A stretch of DNA of 64,000 nt. It comes from Kluyvera sp040932435 (lineage in GTDB: Bacteria; Pseudomonadota; Gammaproteobacteria; Enterobacterales; Enterobacteriaceae). Location of the stretch: NCBI RefSeq assembly GCF_040932435.1, contig NZ_JBFQGA010000006.1:310001-374000 (forward strand), in the 5' to 3' direction. Below, one piece after another: positions 7,606-16,612 of the stretch. Position numbers and translations under genes: made by a program. Each line of letters opens with the position of its first letter. Position 1 is the first letter of the stretch. Below the pieces are notes generated by a model. It was not told where the DNA came from. It searched no databases and worked only from the letters and a program-made list of their open reading frames with translations.

Positions 7606-10600
7606 ATGATCCCACTGATTTCCCAAGCACCTGGCGAAGTACCGTTGGTGCTGAATTATTTGCAAGCACTGGAGCAACAAGGCTTTACCGGCGATACCGC
7701 GACACGCTACGCCGACAGGCTGACGATGGCGACCGATAACAGTATTTATCAGCTTCTTCCTGATGCGGTGATATTTCCACGTTCCACGGCGGATGTTGCG
7801 CTGTTGGCCCGTATTGCAGCCGAAGAACGCTATCAATCTCTGGTCTTTACCCCGCGCGGCGGTGGCACCGGGACTAATGGTCAGGCGCTGAATCAGGGCA
7901 TCATCGTTGATATGTCCCGCTATATGAACCGCATTATTGAAATCAATCCCGAAGAGGGTTGGGTGCGCGTTGAAGCTGGTGTGATTAAGGATCAACTCAA
8001 TCAATATTTAAAACCCTACGGCTACTTCTTTGCACCTGAACTTTCGACCAGCAACCGCGCGACGCTGGGCGGAATGATTAACACCGATGCCTCCGGGCAA
8101 GGGTCATTGGTTTACGGCAAAACGTCCGATCACGTCTTGGGTGTGCGCGCGGTGCTGCTGGGCGGCGATATCCTAGATACCCAACCGGTTCCCATTACGC
8201 TTGCTGAAACGATGGCGAAAGAGCAGTCGACGGCGGGGCGAATCTACAGAACCGTGTTTGACAGCTGCCATGACAACCGCCAACTGATTATTGATAAATT
8301 TCCCAAACTGAACCGCTTCTTGACCGGTTACGATCTGCGTCACGTCTTTAATGACGCGATGACTGAATTTGATCTCACCCGCGTGCTGACCGGTTCGGAA
8401 GGGACGCTGGCGTTTATCACCGAAGCGCGTCTGGACATCACCCGGCTGCCGAAAGTGCGCCGTCTGGTGAATATCAAATACGACTCTTTTGACTCCGCGC
8501 TGCGTAATGCGCCGTTTATGGTTGAAGCCCGTGCGCTGTCGGTTGAGACGGTTGACTCGAAGGTGTTGAATCTGGCACGGGAAGATATTGTCTGGCATTC
8601 AGTCAATGAACTGATTACTGATGTTCCCGACAAAGAGATGCTGGGCCTGAATATCGTTGAGTTTGCGGGCGATGACGAAGCGCTGATTGAAAGCCAGGTG
8701 AGCGCGTTGTGCCAGCGTCTGGACGAGTTGATTGCCCAGCATGAAGGTGGGCTGATTGGCTGGCAGCGTTGTAATGAACTTGACGGTATCGAGCGTATTT
8801 ACGCGATGCGTAAAAAAGCGGTTGGCCTGCTCGGTAATGCCAAAGGGGCTGCGAAGCCGATTCCCTTTGCCGAAGATACCTGTGTGCCGCCGGAGCATCT
8901 CGCGGACTATATCGTTGAATTCCGCGGCCTGCTTGATAGCCACGGTCTGAGCTACGGCATGTTTGGTCACGTTGATGCCGGTGTGCTGCATGTTCGCCCG
9001 GCGCTGGATATGTGCGATCCGCAGCAGGAGATCTTAATGAAACAGATCTCCGATGACGTCGTGGCGCTTACCGCCAAATATGGCGGCCTGCTGTGGGGGG
9101 AACACGGTAAAGGCTTCCGTGCCGAATACAGTCCGGCCTTCTTTGGCGAGCAGCTTTACGCCGAACTGCGGAAAGTCAAAGCGGCATTCGATCCGGATAA
9201 TCGTCTGAACCCGGGGAAAATCTGTCCACCGGAAGGCGTTGATGCGCCAATGATGAAGGTGGATGCGGTGAAACGCGGCACCTACGACAGGCAGATTCCG
9301 GTCAGCGTGCGTTCGTCATGGCGTGGCGCGATGGAGTGTAACGGCAACGGCCTGTGCTTCAACTTTGATGCCAAAAGCCCAATGTGCCCGTCGATGAAAA
9401 TCACCAACAACCGTATGCATTCGCCGAAAGGCCGTGCGACGCTGGTGCGTGAATGGCTGCGGTTGCTGGCCGATCGCGGCGTTGACCCCGGAATGCTGGA
9501 AAAAGATCTGCCGGAGCAACGCGCGAGCCTACGTTCGCTGGTGGAACGTACGCGCAACAGCTGGCATGCCCGTAAAGGGGAATACGATTTCTCGCATGAA
9601 GTGAAAGAGGCAATGTCCGGCTGTTTGGCCTGTAAAGCCTGTTCCACCCAGTGCCCGATCAAAATTGACGTGCCGGAGTTCCGCTCCCGCTTCCTGCAGC
9701 TTTATCACACGCGTTATCTGCGTCCGGTACGCGATCATCTGGTGGCGACGGTCGAAAGCTATGCACCGCTGATGGCGCGAGCGCCGAAGACCTTCAACTT
9801 CTTTATGAATCAGCCGCTGGTGCGCAAGCTGTCAGAAAAACACATTGGGATGGTGGATTTGCCGATGCTGTCGGTTCCGTCGCTGCAAAAGCAGGTGGTT
9901 ACGCACCGTTCGGCGAACCTGACGCTTGAGCAGTTAGAAGCGTTAACGCCTGAGCAAAAAGCGCAAACGGTGCTGGTGGTGCAGGATCCGTTTACCAGCT
10001 ACTACGATGCGCAGGTGGTTGCTGATTTTATTCGTCTTATCGATAAATTAGGCTATCAGCCGGTGCTGCTGCCGTTCTCGCCAAACGGTAAAGCGCAGCA
10101 TATTAAGGGCTTCGTCACGCGCTTTACCAAAACGGCGCAGAAAACGTCAGACTACTTGAATCGGGTGGCGGCGTTGGGTATGCCGATGGTCGGCGTCGAT
10201 CCGGCGTTAGTGCTGTGTTATCGCGATGAGTATAAGCAGGTGCTGGGCGACCAACGCGGTGATTTCAACGTGATGCTGGTCCATGAATGGCTGCCGCAGG
10301 TGCTTGAGGGGCGCGAGAACACACTGCCTGCGGGAGAATCTTGGTATCTATTCGGCCACTGTACTGAGGTCACGGCGCTGCCAACGGCACCAAAACAGTG
10401 GGCTACGATCTTTGCGCGCTTTGGTGCGACGCTGGAAAACGTCAGTGTCGGCTGCTGCGGCATGGCCGGGACTTACGGTCATGAAGTGAAAAATCACGTC
10501 AACTCGTTGGGCATCTATGAGCTGTCTTGGCATCAGGCTATGCAGCGGCTACCGCGTAATCGCTGTCTGGCAACGGGCTATTCCTGCCGTAGCCAGGTGA

Positions 10601-10662
10601 AACGCGTTGAAGGTAACGGGGTTCGCCATCCGCTGCAGGCTTTACTGGAGATTATCGGATGA
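7606..10662 (+). CDS. ydiJ: FAD/Fe-S D-2-hydroxyglutarate dehydrogenase-type protein YdiJ
   Basis: A 1018-residue protein, the same length as E. coli YdiJ. An N-terminal PCMH FAD-binding domain (about residues 40-270, with FTPRGGGTGTNG and LGGMINTDASGQGSLVYGK) is followed by the oxidase cap with MFGHVDAGVLHVRPA and GEHGKGFRAE. A ferredoxin-type CLACKACSTQCP cluster lies at residues 673-684, and a GlpC-type CCG motif (VGCCGMAGTYGHE) near residue 948. YdiJ homologues are reported as D-2-hydroxyglutarate dehydrogenases. The ATG at 7606 follows AAAGGG. Its end overlaps menI by ATGA, so the two genes are coupled. Confidence 0.93.
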   Translation: MIPLISQAPGEVPLVLNYLQALEQQGFTGDTATRYADRLTMATDNSIYQLLPDAVIFPRSTADVALLARIAAEERYQSLVFTPRGGGTGTNGQALNQGIIVDMSRYMNRIIEINPEEGWVRVEAGVIKDQLNQYLKPYGYFFAPELSTSNRATLGGMINTDASGQGSLVYGKTSDHVLGVRAVLLGGDILDTQPVPITLAETMAKEQSTAGRIYRTVFDSCHDNRQLIIDKFPKLNRFLTGYDLRHVFNDAMTEFDLTRVLTGSEGTLAFITEARLDITRLPKVRRLVNIKYDSFDSALRNAPFMVEARALSVETVDSKVLNLAREDIVWHSVNELITDVPDKEMLGLNIVEFAGDDEALIESQVSALCQRLDELIAQHEGGLIGWQRCNELDGIERIYAMRKKAVGLLGNAKGAAKPIPFAEDTCVPPEHLADYIVEFRGLLDSHGLSYGMFGHVDAGVLHVRPALDMCDPQQEILMKQISDDVVALTAKYGGLLWGEHGKGFRAEYSPAFFGEQLYAELRKVKAAFDPDNRLNPGKICPPEGVDAPMMKVDAVKRGTYDRQIPVSVRSSWRGAMECNGNGLCFNFDAKSPMCPSMKITNNRMHSPKGRATLVREWLRLLADRGVDPGMLEKDLPEQRASLRSLVERTRNSWHARKGEYDFSHEVKEAMSGCLACKACSTQCPIKIDVPEFRSRFLQLYHTRYLRPVRDHLVATVESYAPLMARAPKTFNFFMNQPLVRKLSEKHIGMVDLPMLSVPSLQKQVVTHRSANLTLEQLEALTPEQKAQTVLVVQDPFTSYYDAQVVADFIRLIDKLGYQPVLLPFSPNGKAQHIKGFVTRFTKTAQKTSDYLNRVAALGMPMVGVDPALVLCYRDEYKQVLGDQRGDFNVMLVHEWLPQVLEGRENTLPAGESWYLFGHCTEVTALPTAPKQWATIFARFGATLENVSVGCCGMAGTYGHEVKNHVNSLGIYELSWHQAMQRLPRNRCLATGYSCRSQVKRVEGNGVRHPLQALLEIIG

Positions 10663-11075
10663 TCTGGAAACGACACGTGACGCTGGAAGCCCTCAATGCG
10701 ATGGGGGAAGGCAATATGGTCGGCCTGCTGGATATCCAGTTTGACCGTATCGGCGATGATTCGCTGGAGGCGACAATGCCGGTGGATAATCGCACGCATC
10801 AGCCGTTTGGCCTGCTGCACGGTGGTGCATCGGTGGTGCTGGCGGAAACCATGGGTTCCGTGGCCGGATATCTGTGTACTGAAGGCGAGGATCGGGTGGT
10901 CGGGCTTGAAGTCAACGCCAACCATATCCGCTCCGTGCGCAGCGGCCGGGTGCGCGGCGTTTGTAAAGCGCTGCACGCTGGGCGTCGTCATCAGGTCTGG
11001 CAGATTGAGATCTTCGATGAGCAGGGGCGTTTGTGCTGCTCATCACGGCTCACCACCGCTGTTGTGCAGGCCTGA
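10659..11075 (+). CDS. menI: 1,4-dihydroxy-2-naphthoyl-CoA hydrolase MenI
   Basis: A 138-residue hotdog-fold thioesterase of the YdiI type. HQPFGLLHGGASVVLAET contains the family His54-Gly-Gly and the catalytic Glu63. It hydrolyses DHNA-CoA in menaquinone synthesis. The start overlaps the ydiJ stop by four bases, and a cluster of REP elements begins at its stop codon. Length and motifs agree with E. coli MenI (136 residues). Confidence 0.92.
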   Translation: MIWKRHVTLEALNAMGEGNMVGLLDIQFDRIGDDSLEATMPVDNRTHQPFGLLHGGASVVLAETMGSVAGYLCTEGEDRVVGLEVNANHIRSVRSGRVRGVCKALHAGRRHQVWQIEIFDEQGRLCCSSRLTTAVVQA

Positions 11076-11182
11076 TAGGCGCAGCGTCGTCAGGCGCTAG
11101 TGCGGTAGATTGCCGGATGGCGGCGTTGCCTTATCCGGCCTACGTGTTATGTAGGCCTGATAAGCGAAGCGCCATCAGGCAT
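11069..11182. repeat. REP/BIME cluster after menI
   Basis: Three REP-like units of alternating orientation: CCTGATAGGCGCAGCG at about 11071-11098, GCCGGATGGCGGC...ATCCGGCCTAC at 11112-11143, and the inverted GTAGGCCTGATAAGCGAAGC... unit at 11151-11181. The consensus is that of E. coli and close relatives. The element overlaps the menI stop and lies between two convergent genes. Confidence 0.85.
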
Positions 11183-11186
11183 GGCA

Positions 11187-12893
11187 TTACTGCAATGCAT
11201 CCGGCGCAATATTCATATTTTTCAGCACCGGACCCATAATATTGCCAAATATCGGGGCTGCCACCGATCCCCCAAAGTGCGTGCCCGCCGTTGGGTTGTT
11301 AACCACCACCACCAGTGCGACCTCAGGATGGCTCACCGGGGCTACGCCTGCGGTATAGTTCACGTAGCCGCCGTCATACTTTCCGCTATCGCCAAGCTTT
11401 TCAGCCGTACCGGTTTTGGTCGCCAGACGATATCCCGGCACCGCCGCTCTCACGCCGCTCCCGCCGGGCAAAACATCGCTTTCCATCATACGGACGACGG
11501 TTTTCACAATCGCTGGGTCGGCAACCTGTTGGCCTATTACCGGTGGCGTCACTTTGGTTATCGACAGCGGGCGGTAAATACCGTACGAACCCATCGTGGC
11601 GTATTCGCGCGCAATTTGTAGCGGTGTCACGCGTAGACCGTAGCCGAAGGAGAAGGTGGCTCGTTCGATATCTGCCCACTGCTGACGATGGAGTGGGAAA
11701 TAACCTACGCTTTCGCCGCTCAGCCCAAGCCCGGTTGGTTTTCCTAGACCGAAGGCATGGTAGGTATCGACCAGCGCTTGTGCCGGCATCGCCAGCGCAA
11801 TATGAGACACCCCGATATCGCTCGATTTTTGTAAAATGCCGGTCGGCGTGAGCTGCGGCCAATGACCGACATCGCGGATCAGGTGCCCGTTAACGCGATA
11901 CGGCGTGGTATTCAGCAGCGTATCGGGCTGAATAATATGCCGCTCCAGCCCTTCAATAATCACCAAAGGCTTAACCGTTGAGCCGGGCTCAAAGCTGTCG
12001 TTAATGGCCACATCGCGCATCTGCGTTTGAGTCGCGTTGTCAAAATTATTAGGGTTGTACGAAGGGTAAGAGGCCATCGCAAGGATTTCGCCGGTATCAA
12101 TTTTCACCAACACCGCCGCGCCGGAGTCTGCCTTATTCAACAACACCCCTTCGCGCAGTTTGCTGTACATCGTGTATTGATCAAATTTATCAATGCTCAG
12201 CTGTACGGTCGGCGGCTGCTTCGGCGCATCGTAATCGAGCACGTTGATAATGCCGCCGGAGGCGTCTTTGCGGTAGATCTCTTTTCCCGGCTCGCCTTGC
12301 AGAATATTGTCATAGCCTTTTTCCACACCGTTTAACCCTGAGTTATCGGCACCCACGATACCCAGCAACGGCGCGGCGGCTTCTCCCATCGGATAGTAAC
12401 GACTGTCGTTATAGACTTCGCTGATTCCTTTTATATGCAGATTTTCCACATCTTTGGCGATCCCAAGCTCCACTTTTCTGTCGAGAAACAGAAAATGCCG
12501 GTGTGCATTCTGGTAAATCTTATTGGCAATTTCATCGGTGGTGGTGTTGAGCGCAGAGGCCAGATATTGCCATTTGGGGTCGTGGAAGTTGGGGCTCGCC
12601 TCGACGATTTTCACCGGATCGGCAATCACATCGCGAGAAGGGACGCTCATCGCTAAGGCTTCACCGTTGCGATCCTCTAACGTTCCTCGGTTTGTTGGCA
12701 GCTCAACGGTTCGTAATGAACGCTGATCTGCTTCGCGAGCCAGCATTGGATGGTTTAAAAACTGTAAATCCGCCACGCGGATCAGCAAAACGGCAAGGCA
12801 AAAAAGAATACCGATACAGAGTATTATGTAACGAGACGTAATAAATGAGTCTTTATTTTTCTTTTCTGTTGGATTTTTTTTCATTTGTAACAT
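11187..12893 (-). CDS. FtsI-like class B penicillin-binding protein (second PBP3, PBP3SAL type)
   Basis: A 568-residue class B PBP close to E. coli FtsI (588). One TM segment lies at residues 20-43. A dimerisation/pedestal domain begins at LPTNRGTLEDRNG. The transpeptidase domain carries the nucleophile STVK (Ser305) and KTGT (493-496). The middle motif reads SSD (357-359) where FtsI has SSN. It is not in the dcw cluster, so it is an extra copy, as described for Salmonella PBP3SAL, which supports division at acid pH. The ATG at 12893 is the first start; a second ATG at 12884 is possible, and neither has a strong ribosome site. No other cell-wall gene is adjacent. Confidence 0.87.
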   Translation of the reverse strand: MLQMKKNPTEKKNKDSFITSRYIILCIGILFCLAVLLIRVADLQFLNHPMLAREADQRSLRTVELPTNRGTLEDRNGEALAMSVPSRDVIADPVKIVEASPNFHDPKWQYLASALNTTTDEIANKIYQNAHRHFLFLDRKVELGIAKDVENLHIKGISEVYNDSRYYPMGEAAAPLLGIVGADNSGLNGVEKGYDNILQGEPGKEIYRKDASGGIINVLDYDAPKQPPTVQLSIDKFDQYTMYSKLREGVLLNKADSGAAVLVKIDTGEILAMASYPSYNPNNFDNATQTQMRDVAINDSFEPGSTVKPLVIIEGLERHIIQPDTLLNTTPYRVNGHLIRDVGHWPQLTPTGILQKSSDIGVSHIALAMPAQALVDTYHAFGLGKPTGLGLSGESVGYFPLHRQQWADIERATFSFGYGLRVTPLQIAREYATMGSYGIYRPLSITKVTPPVIGQQVADPAIVKTVVRMMESDVLPGGSGVRAAVPGYRLATKTGTAEKLGDSGKYDGGYVNYTAGVAPVSHPEVALVVVVNNPTAGTHFGGSVAAPIFGNIMGPVLKNMNIAPDALQ

Positions 12894-13340
12894 TAAACCA
12901 CATGGTTTTTATTTTTTATGATTAAAGCTTGGCGAGTAACGCTCTGATGTTATTCGCAACGAGAAAGTATCAATATTAGTTTTGCAGATGATATGGAAAG
13001 ACAGTTTACAGATAACATCATTGATAACAAGCAATTAAGTTAACATATTATTTCAAGGTGGAATGCAGGCCGAGGGCGATAAAGAATGAATGTCTTTGCC
13101 GATAATAGGGTGGGATGACAGCCCCAACTCGCTTGGAAGTGGTTTTGATTTAAGGCGGATATTGCGGGTTTCGCTGCAGGTTATCGTTTGGTCAGATTTA
13201 TCCGCATTAATTTTTTCTATTCTAGGTTAATGGTTTTCAGTGTGCTTTTCCTTGAATGACAACGTCGTAGCGTAGGAGAGACAACGACAGGCGTTGCCTA
13301 GCCTCGGCAGATTTATCCGCCGGGGACTTGCTGCCAACGG
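12894..13340. other. AT-rich intergenic region between the PBP3 paralog and umuD
   Basis: About 450 bp between divergent genes. I found no ORF with a ribosome site or family character and no clear hairpin-plus-T terminator. It must contain the promoter of the PBP gene. Confidence 0.5.
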
Positions 13341-13380
13341 CCAATGCATATACTGTATAAATGTACAGTATATGCATTGG
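13341..13380. promoter_or_regulatory. LexA box inside a 40 bp palindrome upstream of umuD
   Basis: TACTGTATAAATGTACAGTA at 13351-13370 matches the LexA consensus CTGT-N8-ACAG. It is the centre of a larger perfect inverted repeat: 17 bp arms at 13341-13357 and 13364-13380 around TAAATG. The umuD ATG lies 10 bp after the palindrome. SOS control of umuDC is therefore nearly certain. Confidence 0.93.
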
Positions 13381-13389
13381 GTGATTATC

Positions 13390-13809
13390 ATGCAGTTTTT
13401 CACATTCTCTGAGCAGCGCGACGTTATCGCGTTGCCGTTGTATGGCACTACCGTTTCCTGTGGCTTTCCAAGCCCGGCGCAAGACTACGTCGAACGGCGC
13501 ATCGATCTCAACGAACTACTCGTGCAGCATCCGTCGGCGACCTATTTCGTCAAAGCGGCTGGCGATAGCATGATTGATGGCGGGATTGCGTCGGGCGATC
13601 TTCTGGTCATCGACAGTTCTCTAACGGCAAAGCAGGGGGACATTGTTATTGCGGCCGTGGACGGAGAGTTCACCGTCAAACAGCTACAACTGCATCCCGT
13701 TGTTCAATTGAATCCGATGAATGAAGCCTACAGCCCGATAGTCATCGGCAGTGAGGGTATTCTTGATATCTTTGGCGTCGTCACCAGCATTATCAAAATC
13801 AGAGGTTAA
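13390..13809 (+). CDS. umuD: SOS mutagenesis protein UmuD
   Basis: A 139-residue LexA/signal-peptidase-fold protein that autocleaves to UmuD' and joins UmuC to form DNA polymerase V. The cleavage site Cys24-Gly25 is in SCGFPSP. The catalytic dyad is Ser60 (GDSMIDG) and Lys97 (EFTVKQ), at the same positions as in E. coli. An upstream in-frame extension to 13294 runs through the LexA palindrome and is not coding, so the ATG at 13390 is used. The stop codon is 2 bp before umuC. Confidence 0.95.
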   Translation: MQFFTFSEQRDVIALPLYGTTVSCGFPSPAQDYVERRIDLNELLVQHPSATYFVKAAGDSMIDGGIASGDLLVIDSSLTAKQGDIVIAAVDGEFTVKQLQLHPVVQLNPMNEAYSPIVIGSEGILDIFGVVTSIIKIRG

Positions 13810-13811
13810 GT

Positions 13812-15080
13812 ATGTTTGCCTTGGTGGATGCGAACAGCTTCTACGCCTCCTGTGAAATGGTCTTTCGCCCTGATCTCAAAGGGAAACCAGTCTGTGTCCT
13901 GAGCAACAACGACGGCTGCGTTATTGCTCGCAGCACGGAAGCTAAGGCGCTGGGGATCAAAATGGGAACGCCTTGGTTCAGGCTTAAAGATGTCCGGTTT
14001 CCGCAAAGAATCCACTTTTTTTCGAGTAACTATGAGCTTTACGCCGATATGAGTCTGCGATTGATGACCACGCTGGAAGAGATGTTGCCGCGCTGCGAGA
14101 TATATTCAATTGACGAATCATTTTGCGACCTGACCGGCGTCAGAAATTGCCGGGACCTGACCGATTTTGGCAAAGAAATTCGCGCAACCGTGTTTAAGCG
14201 AACACACCTCACCGTTGGGGTAGGTATTGCGCCAACCAAAACGCTAGCAAAGCTGGCCAACCACGCTGCGAAGCAGTGGCAGCACCAGACTGGCGGAGTT
14301 GTCGACCTGTCAAATGTAGAACGTCAGCGGAAATTAATGGCGCTTTTACCTATCGATGAAGTGTGGGGCGTTGGGCGGCGTATCAGCAAAAAGCTTGAAG
14401 CGATGGGCATCAAAACCGTGCTCCAACTGGCGGATACCGACATCCGTTTTATCAGGAAGCACTTCAACGTGACCCTCGAACGGACGGTGCGAGAACTCCG
14501 TGGCGAGCCGTGCCTCGAACTGGAAGAGTTTGCGCCAGAAAAGCAGGAAATTGTCTGCTCCCGATCGTTTGGAGAACGCATCACTCAGTACGAGCAGATG
14601 CGGCAGGCCATTTGTAGCTACGCGATACGGGCTGCAGAAAAATTGCGTGGCGAGCACCAGTACTGCCGGTTTATTTCTGCGTTTGTCAAAACGTCGCCAT
14701 TCGCCGTTAGGGAGTCGTATTACGGGAACAGCGGCTCCGTGAAATTGCTCACTCCCACTCGGGATACCAGAGATATTGTTGAGGCAGCCATCCGCTGCCT
14801 AGATGCGATATGGGAAAATGGCCACAGATACCAGAAAGCAGGGGTGATGCTAGGTGACTTTTTCAGCCAAGGTGTGGCTCAGCTCGACCTGTTTGATGAG
14901 CGCCCGCCACGGAAAAAGAGCGCTCAGCTAATGAAGGTTTTGGATCAGCTCAACGCGAAGGCCGGGCGGGGAACCTTGTATTTTGCCGGGCAGGGCACTC
15001 AGCAAGAGTGGCAAATGAAAAGGGACATGTTGTCGCCACGATACACGACAAGATTCGGTGATTTGTTGCAGGTGAAATAA
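13812..15080 (+). CDS. umuC: DNA polymerase V catalytic subunit UmuC
   Basis: A 422-residue Y-family polymerase, the same length as E. coli UmuC. Palm-domain motifs are FALVDANSFYASCE (metal-binding Asp6) and YSIDESFCDLTG (Asp/Glu pair), followed by HLTVGVGIAPTKTLAKLANHAAK. The C-terminal stretch QKAGVMLGDFFSQGVAQLDLF contains the region that contacts the beta clamp. It performs translesion synthesis with UmuD'2. It is cotranscribed with umuD from the LexA-controlled promoter. Salmonella also has umuDC next to a cspA-family gene, as here. Confidence 0.95.
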   Translation: MFALVDANSFYASCEMVFRPDLKGKPVCVLSNNDGCVIARSTEAKALGIKMGTPWFRLKDVRFPQRIHFFSSNYELYADMSLRLMTTLEEMLPRCEIYSIDESFCDLTGVRNCRDLTDFGKEIRATVFKRTHLTVGVGIAPTKTLAKLANHAAKQWQHQTGGVVDLSNVERQRKLMALLPIDEVWGVGRRISKKLEAMGIKTVLQLADTDIRFIRKHFNVTLERTVRELRGEPCLELEEFAPEKQEIVCSRSFGERITQYEQMRQAICSYAIRAAEKLRGEHQYCRFISAFVKTSPFAVRESYYGNSGSVKLLTPTRDTRDIVEAAIRCLDAIWENGHRYQKAGVMLGDFFSQGVAQLDLFDERPPRKKSAQLMKVLDQLNAKAGRGTLYFAGQGTQQEWQMKRDMLSPRYTTRFGDLLQVK

Positions 15081-16021
15081 ATATGAACACTAATGTTGCG
15101 TCGCACCTCTTCGGATTTATTATGCCCGTTAAGTGCAAATAGCAGACGGTTGCTAGTAGAGCGGTACAATGAGTAACGGGATGCCGCATAGTCACTATCG
15201 CTGTTAATAAAAACATGTTTTAAAAAACAGTATTGACCACAAATCTTAAATAAGTAAATTAGTACTCAGCAGCACAATGAAAGTGGTTAGTCGGTTAGTA
15301 AATAGAAAGAAGTTCTGGGTTAAGCCATTTTGCTTCACAGGCCACGAAGTTTGTTGTTTGGGATGTAGTTAGCTTTCAGGCCTCGTAGTGATTGTGCTGA
15401 TTCGCAAAATGGTAGTGTTAGTGCGACGATGTAAGGCCTTGTTTTTTTTAGTTTATGCTGACAGTTTCGTTTTTGATGGTAACCGTATCAGCAAAGGGCA
15501 ACGCATCAAAGAGTATATGTCGCGATGGGGGATGTGCTTGTTTAAGTTGCCGCGCTTAGATTTTTAAAGCGTAGGCGGTGTATAACTAGATAAATAGAGG
15601 GAGGCTTTTTAGTATTGATGCCCAATATTATCTGTAGTGAACGGGTACATTTGAAAGCAGTATAAATAGCAGTATCACTTTATTAAGTCCATTAATGTTA
15701 AATCTGAAGTCTGTAGTACCTTAAAAGCCCTGGCTGCAATGGTCAGGGCTTTTAAGATTACTGTCCCTTTGAATTGTAAGTTTCCCCAACAGATTACTGA
15801 CAAAAATAATCTTGCTTATCAACTGATATGAGTCCAAGATGCATCATCGGTTTGGCATACAGACCTTATGAAAGCAGTTTTAGTAAAGCAGTCCTCATTT
15901 CAAGCGTTATCCTTAGATACTCTTCTGCATGAGCCTCCTCCTAAGTGCCCAATAAGTCCTCATCTGCAAGCAGGCCATGTTCGCCACAACGTGTGGCTCA
16001 AGAAAATTAAAGGAAGTATCT
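15081..16021. other. Long non-coding, AT-rich interval with a strong hairpin at 15720-15756
   Basis: No plausible gene in 940 bp. The outstanding element is a perfect 13 bp stem, CTTAAAAGCCCTG (15720-15732) and CAGGGCTTTTAAG (15744-15756), with an 11 nt loop. It looks like the terminator of a short transcript whose gene is not visible, or a decayed terminator. The last roughly 150 bp should be the 5' untranslated leader of the cold-shock gene, as cspA-family mRNAs have long leaders. Confidence 0.5.
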
Positions 16022-16234
16022 ATGTCTAATAAAATGACTGGTTTAGTAAAATGGTTTAATTCTGACAAAGGTTTCGGCTTCATTACGCCATCTGACGGCA
16101 GCAAAGATGTTTTTGTTCATTTCTCTGCCATTCAGAGCAACGATTACAAAACTCTCGACGAAGGCCAGAAGGTTGAGTTCTCGATTGAGAATGGTGCCAA
16201 AGGTCCGGCTGCCGGAAATGTTGTCGCGCTTTAA
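16022..16234 (+). CDS. CspA-family cold-shock protein
   Basis: A 70-residue single OB-fold protein with both RNP motifs: KGFGFIT (RNP1) and VFVHFSAI (RNP2). It binds single-stranded RNA/DNA and acts as an RNA chaperone. The ATG at 16022 follows AAAGGAAG. An in-frame ORF reaching back to 15977 lies in the leader and is not used. It is closest in sequence to CspA/CspB/CspG; the neighbourhood with umuDC resembles Salmonella cspB. An intrinsic terminator follows. Cold induction is expected from the family. Confidence 0.93.
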   Translation: MSNKMTGLVKWFNSDKGFGFITPSDGSKDVFVHFSAIQSNDYKTLDEGQKVEFSIENGAKGPAAGNVVAL

Positions 16235-16305
16235 TTGCCGATAACGACACAGACGCTTACGACAGCGATGACGGCACTGGCCTGAGCAGATAAGTGAACG
16301 TGATA

Positions 16306-16330
16306 AAAAACCCGCCCTGAGCGGGTTTTT
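16306..16330 (+). terminator. Intrinsic terminator of the csp gene
   Basis: AAAAACCCGC (16306-16315) pairs with GCGGGTTTTT (16321-16330) around a CCTGA loop. It lies about 70 bp downstream of the csp stop and can also work leftward because of the A-tract. Confidence 0.85.
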
Positions 16331-16369
16331 GTGTTTCATGGATGGCCTGCTGCAAGGGTGACGAACATT

Positions 16370-16465
16370 TCACTGCCGTTGCTGGAGTGAAGAAATGAAA
16401 CCAAATAGTACAAACCCAATGATGATGACCAAAAGAAAGCCGATGTGTAATTTCCAGCCCAACAC
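16370..16465 (-). CDS. Candidate 31-residue single-pass membrane protein
   Basis: A GTG-initiated frame of 31 codons preceded by AGGGAG with a 6 nt spacer. The product has a short basic N-terminus (LGWKLH), an uninterrupted hydrophobic core GFLLVIIIGFVLFGFI at about residues 9-24, and a polar tail (SSLQQRQ). This is the layout of the many tiny stress-related inner-membrane proteins of enterobacteria, though I cannot match it to a named one. It is convergent with the csp gene, 40 bp beyond its terminator. Evidence is the ribosome site and composition only. Confidence 0.5.
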   Translation of the reverse strand: MLGWKLHIGFLLVIIIGFVLFGFISSLQQRQ

Positions 16466-16612
16466 CAGTTCTCCCTAAGTCTATTTAATAAGCCTAGGAG
16501 ATAATAATATTCATGATTCCTTGGTCAATGATGTCTGCTCTTCGCTCAAAGCAGACCTTCAGCTCAAATAACTCATCCCCACCGCACCAAGAAGCAAACT
16601 TTATCTCTCCGG

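Noticed and set aside
11187..12893. The main cell-division ftsI gene
   Set aside because: It is shorter, carries SSD in place of SSN, and is not in the division and cell wall cluster, so it is a paralog.
13294..13389. N-terminal extension of UmuD
   Set aside because: It would read through the LexA palindrome and promoter; the family starts at 13390.
15977..16021. N-terminal extension of the cold-shock protein
   Set aside because: The CspA family starts at MSNKMTG; the extension lies in the untranslated leader.
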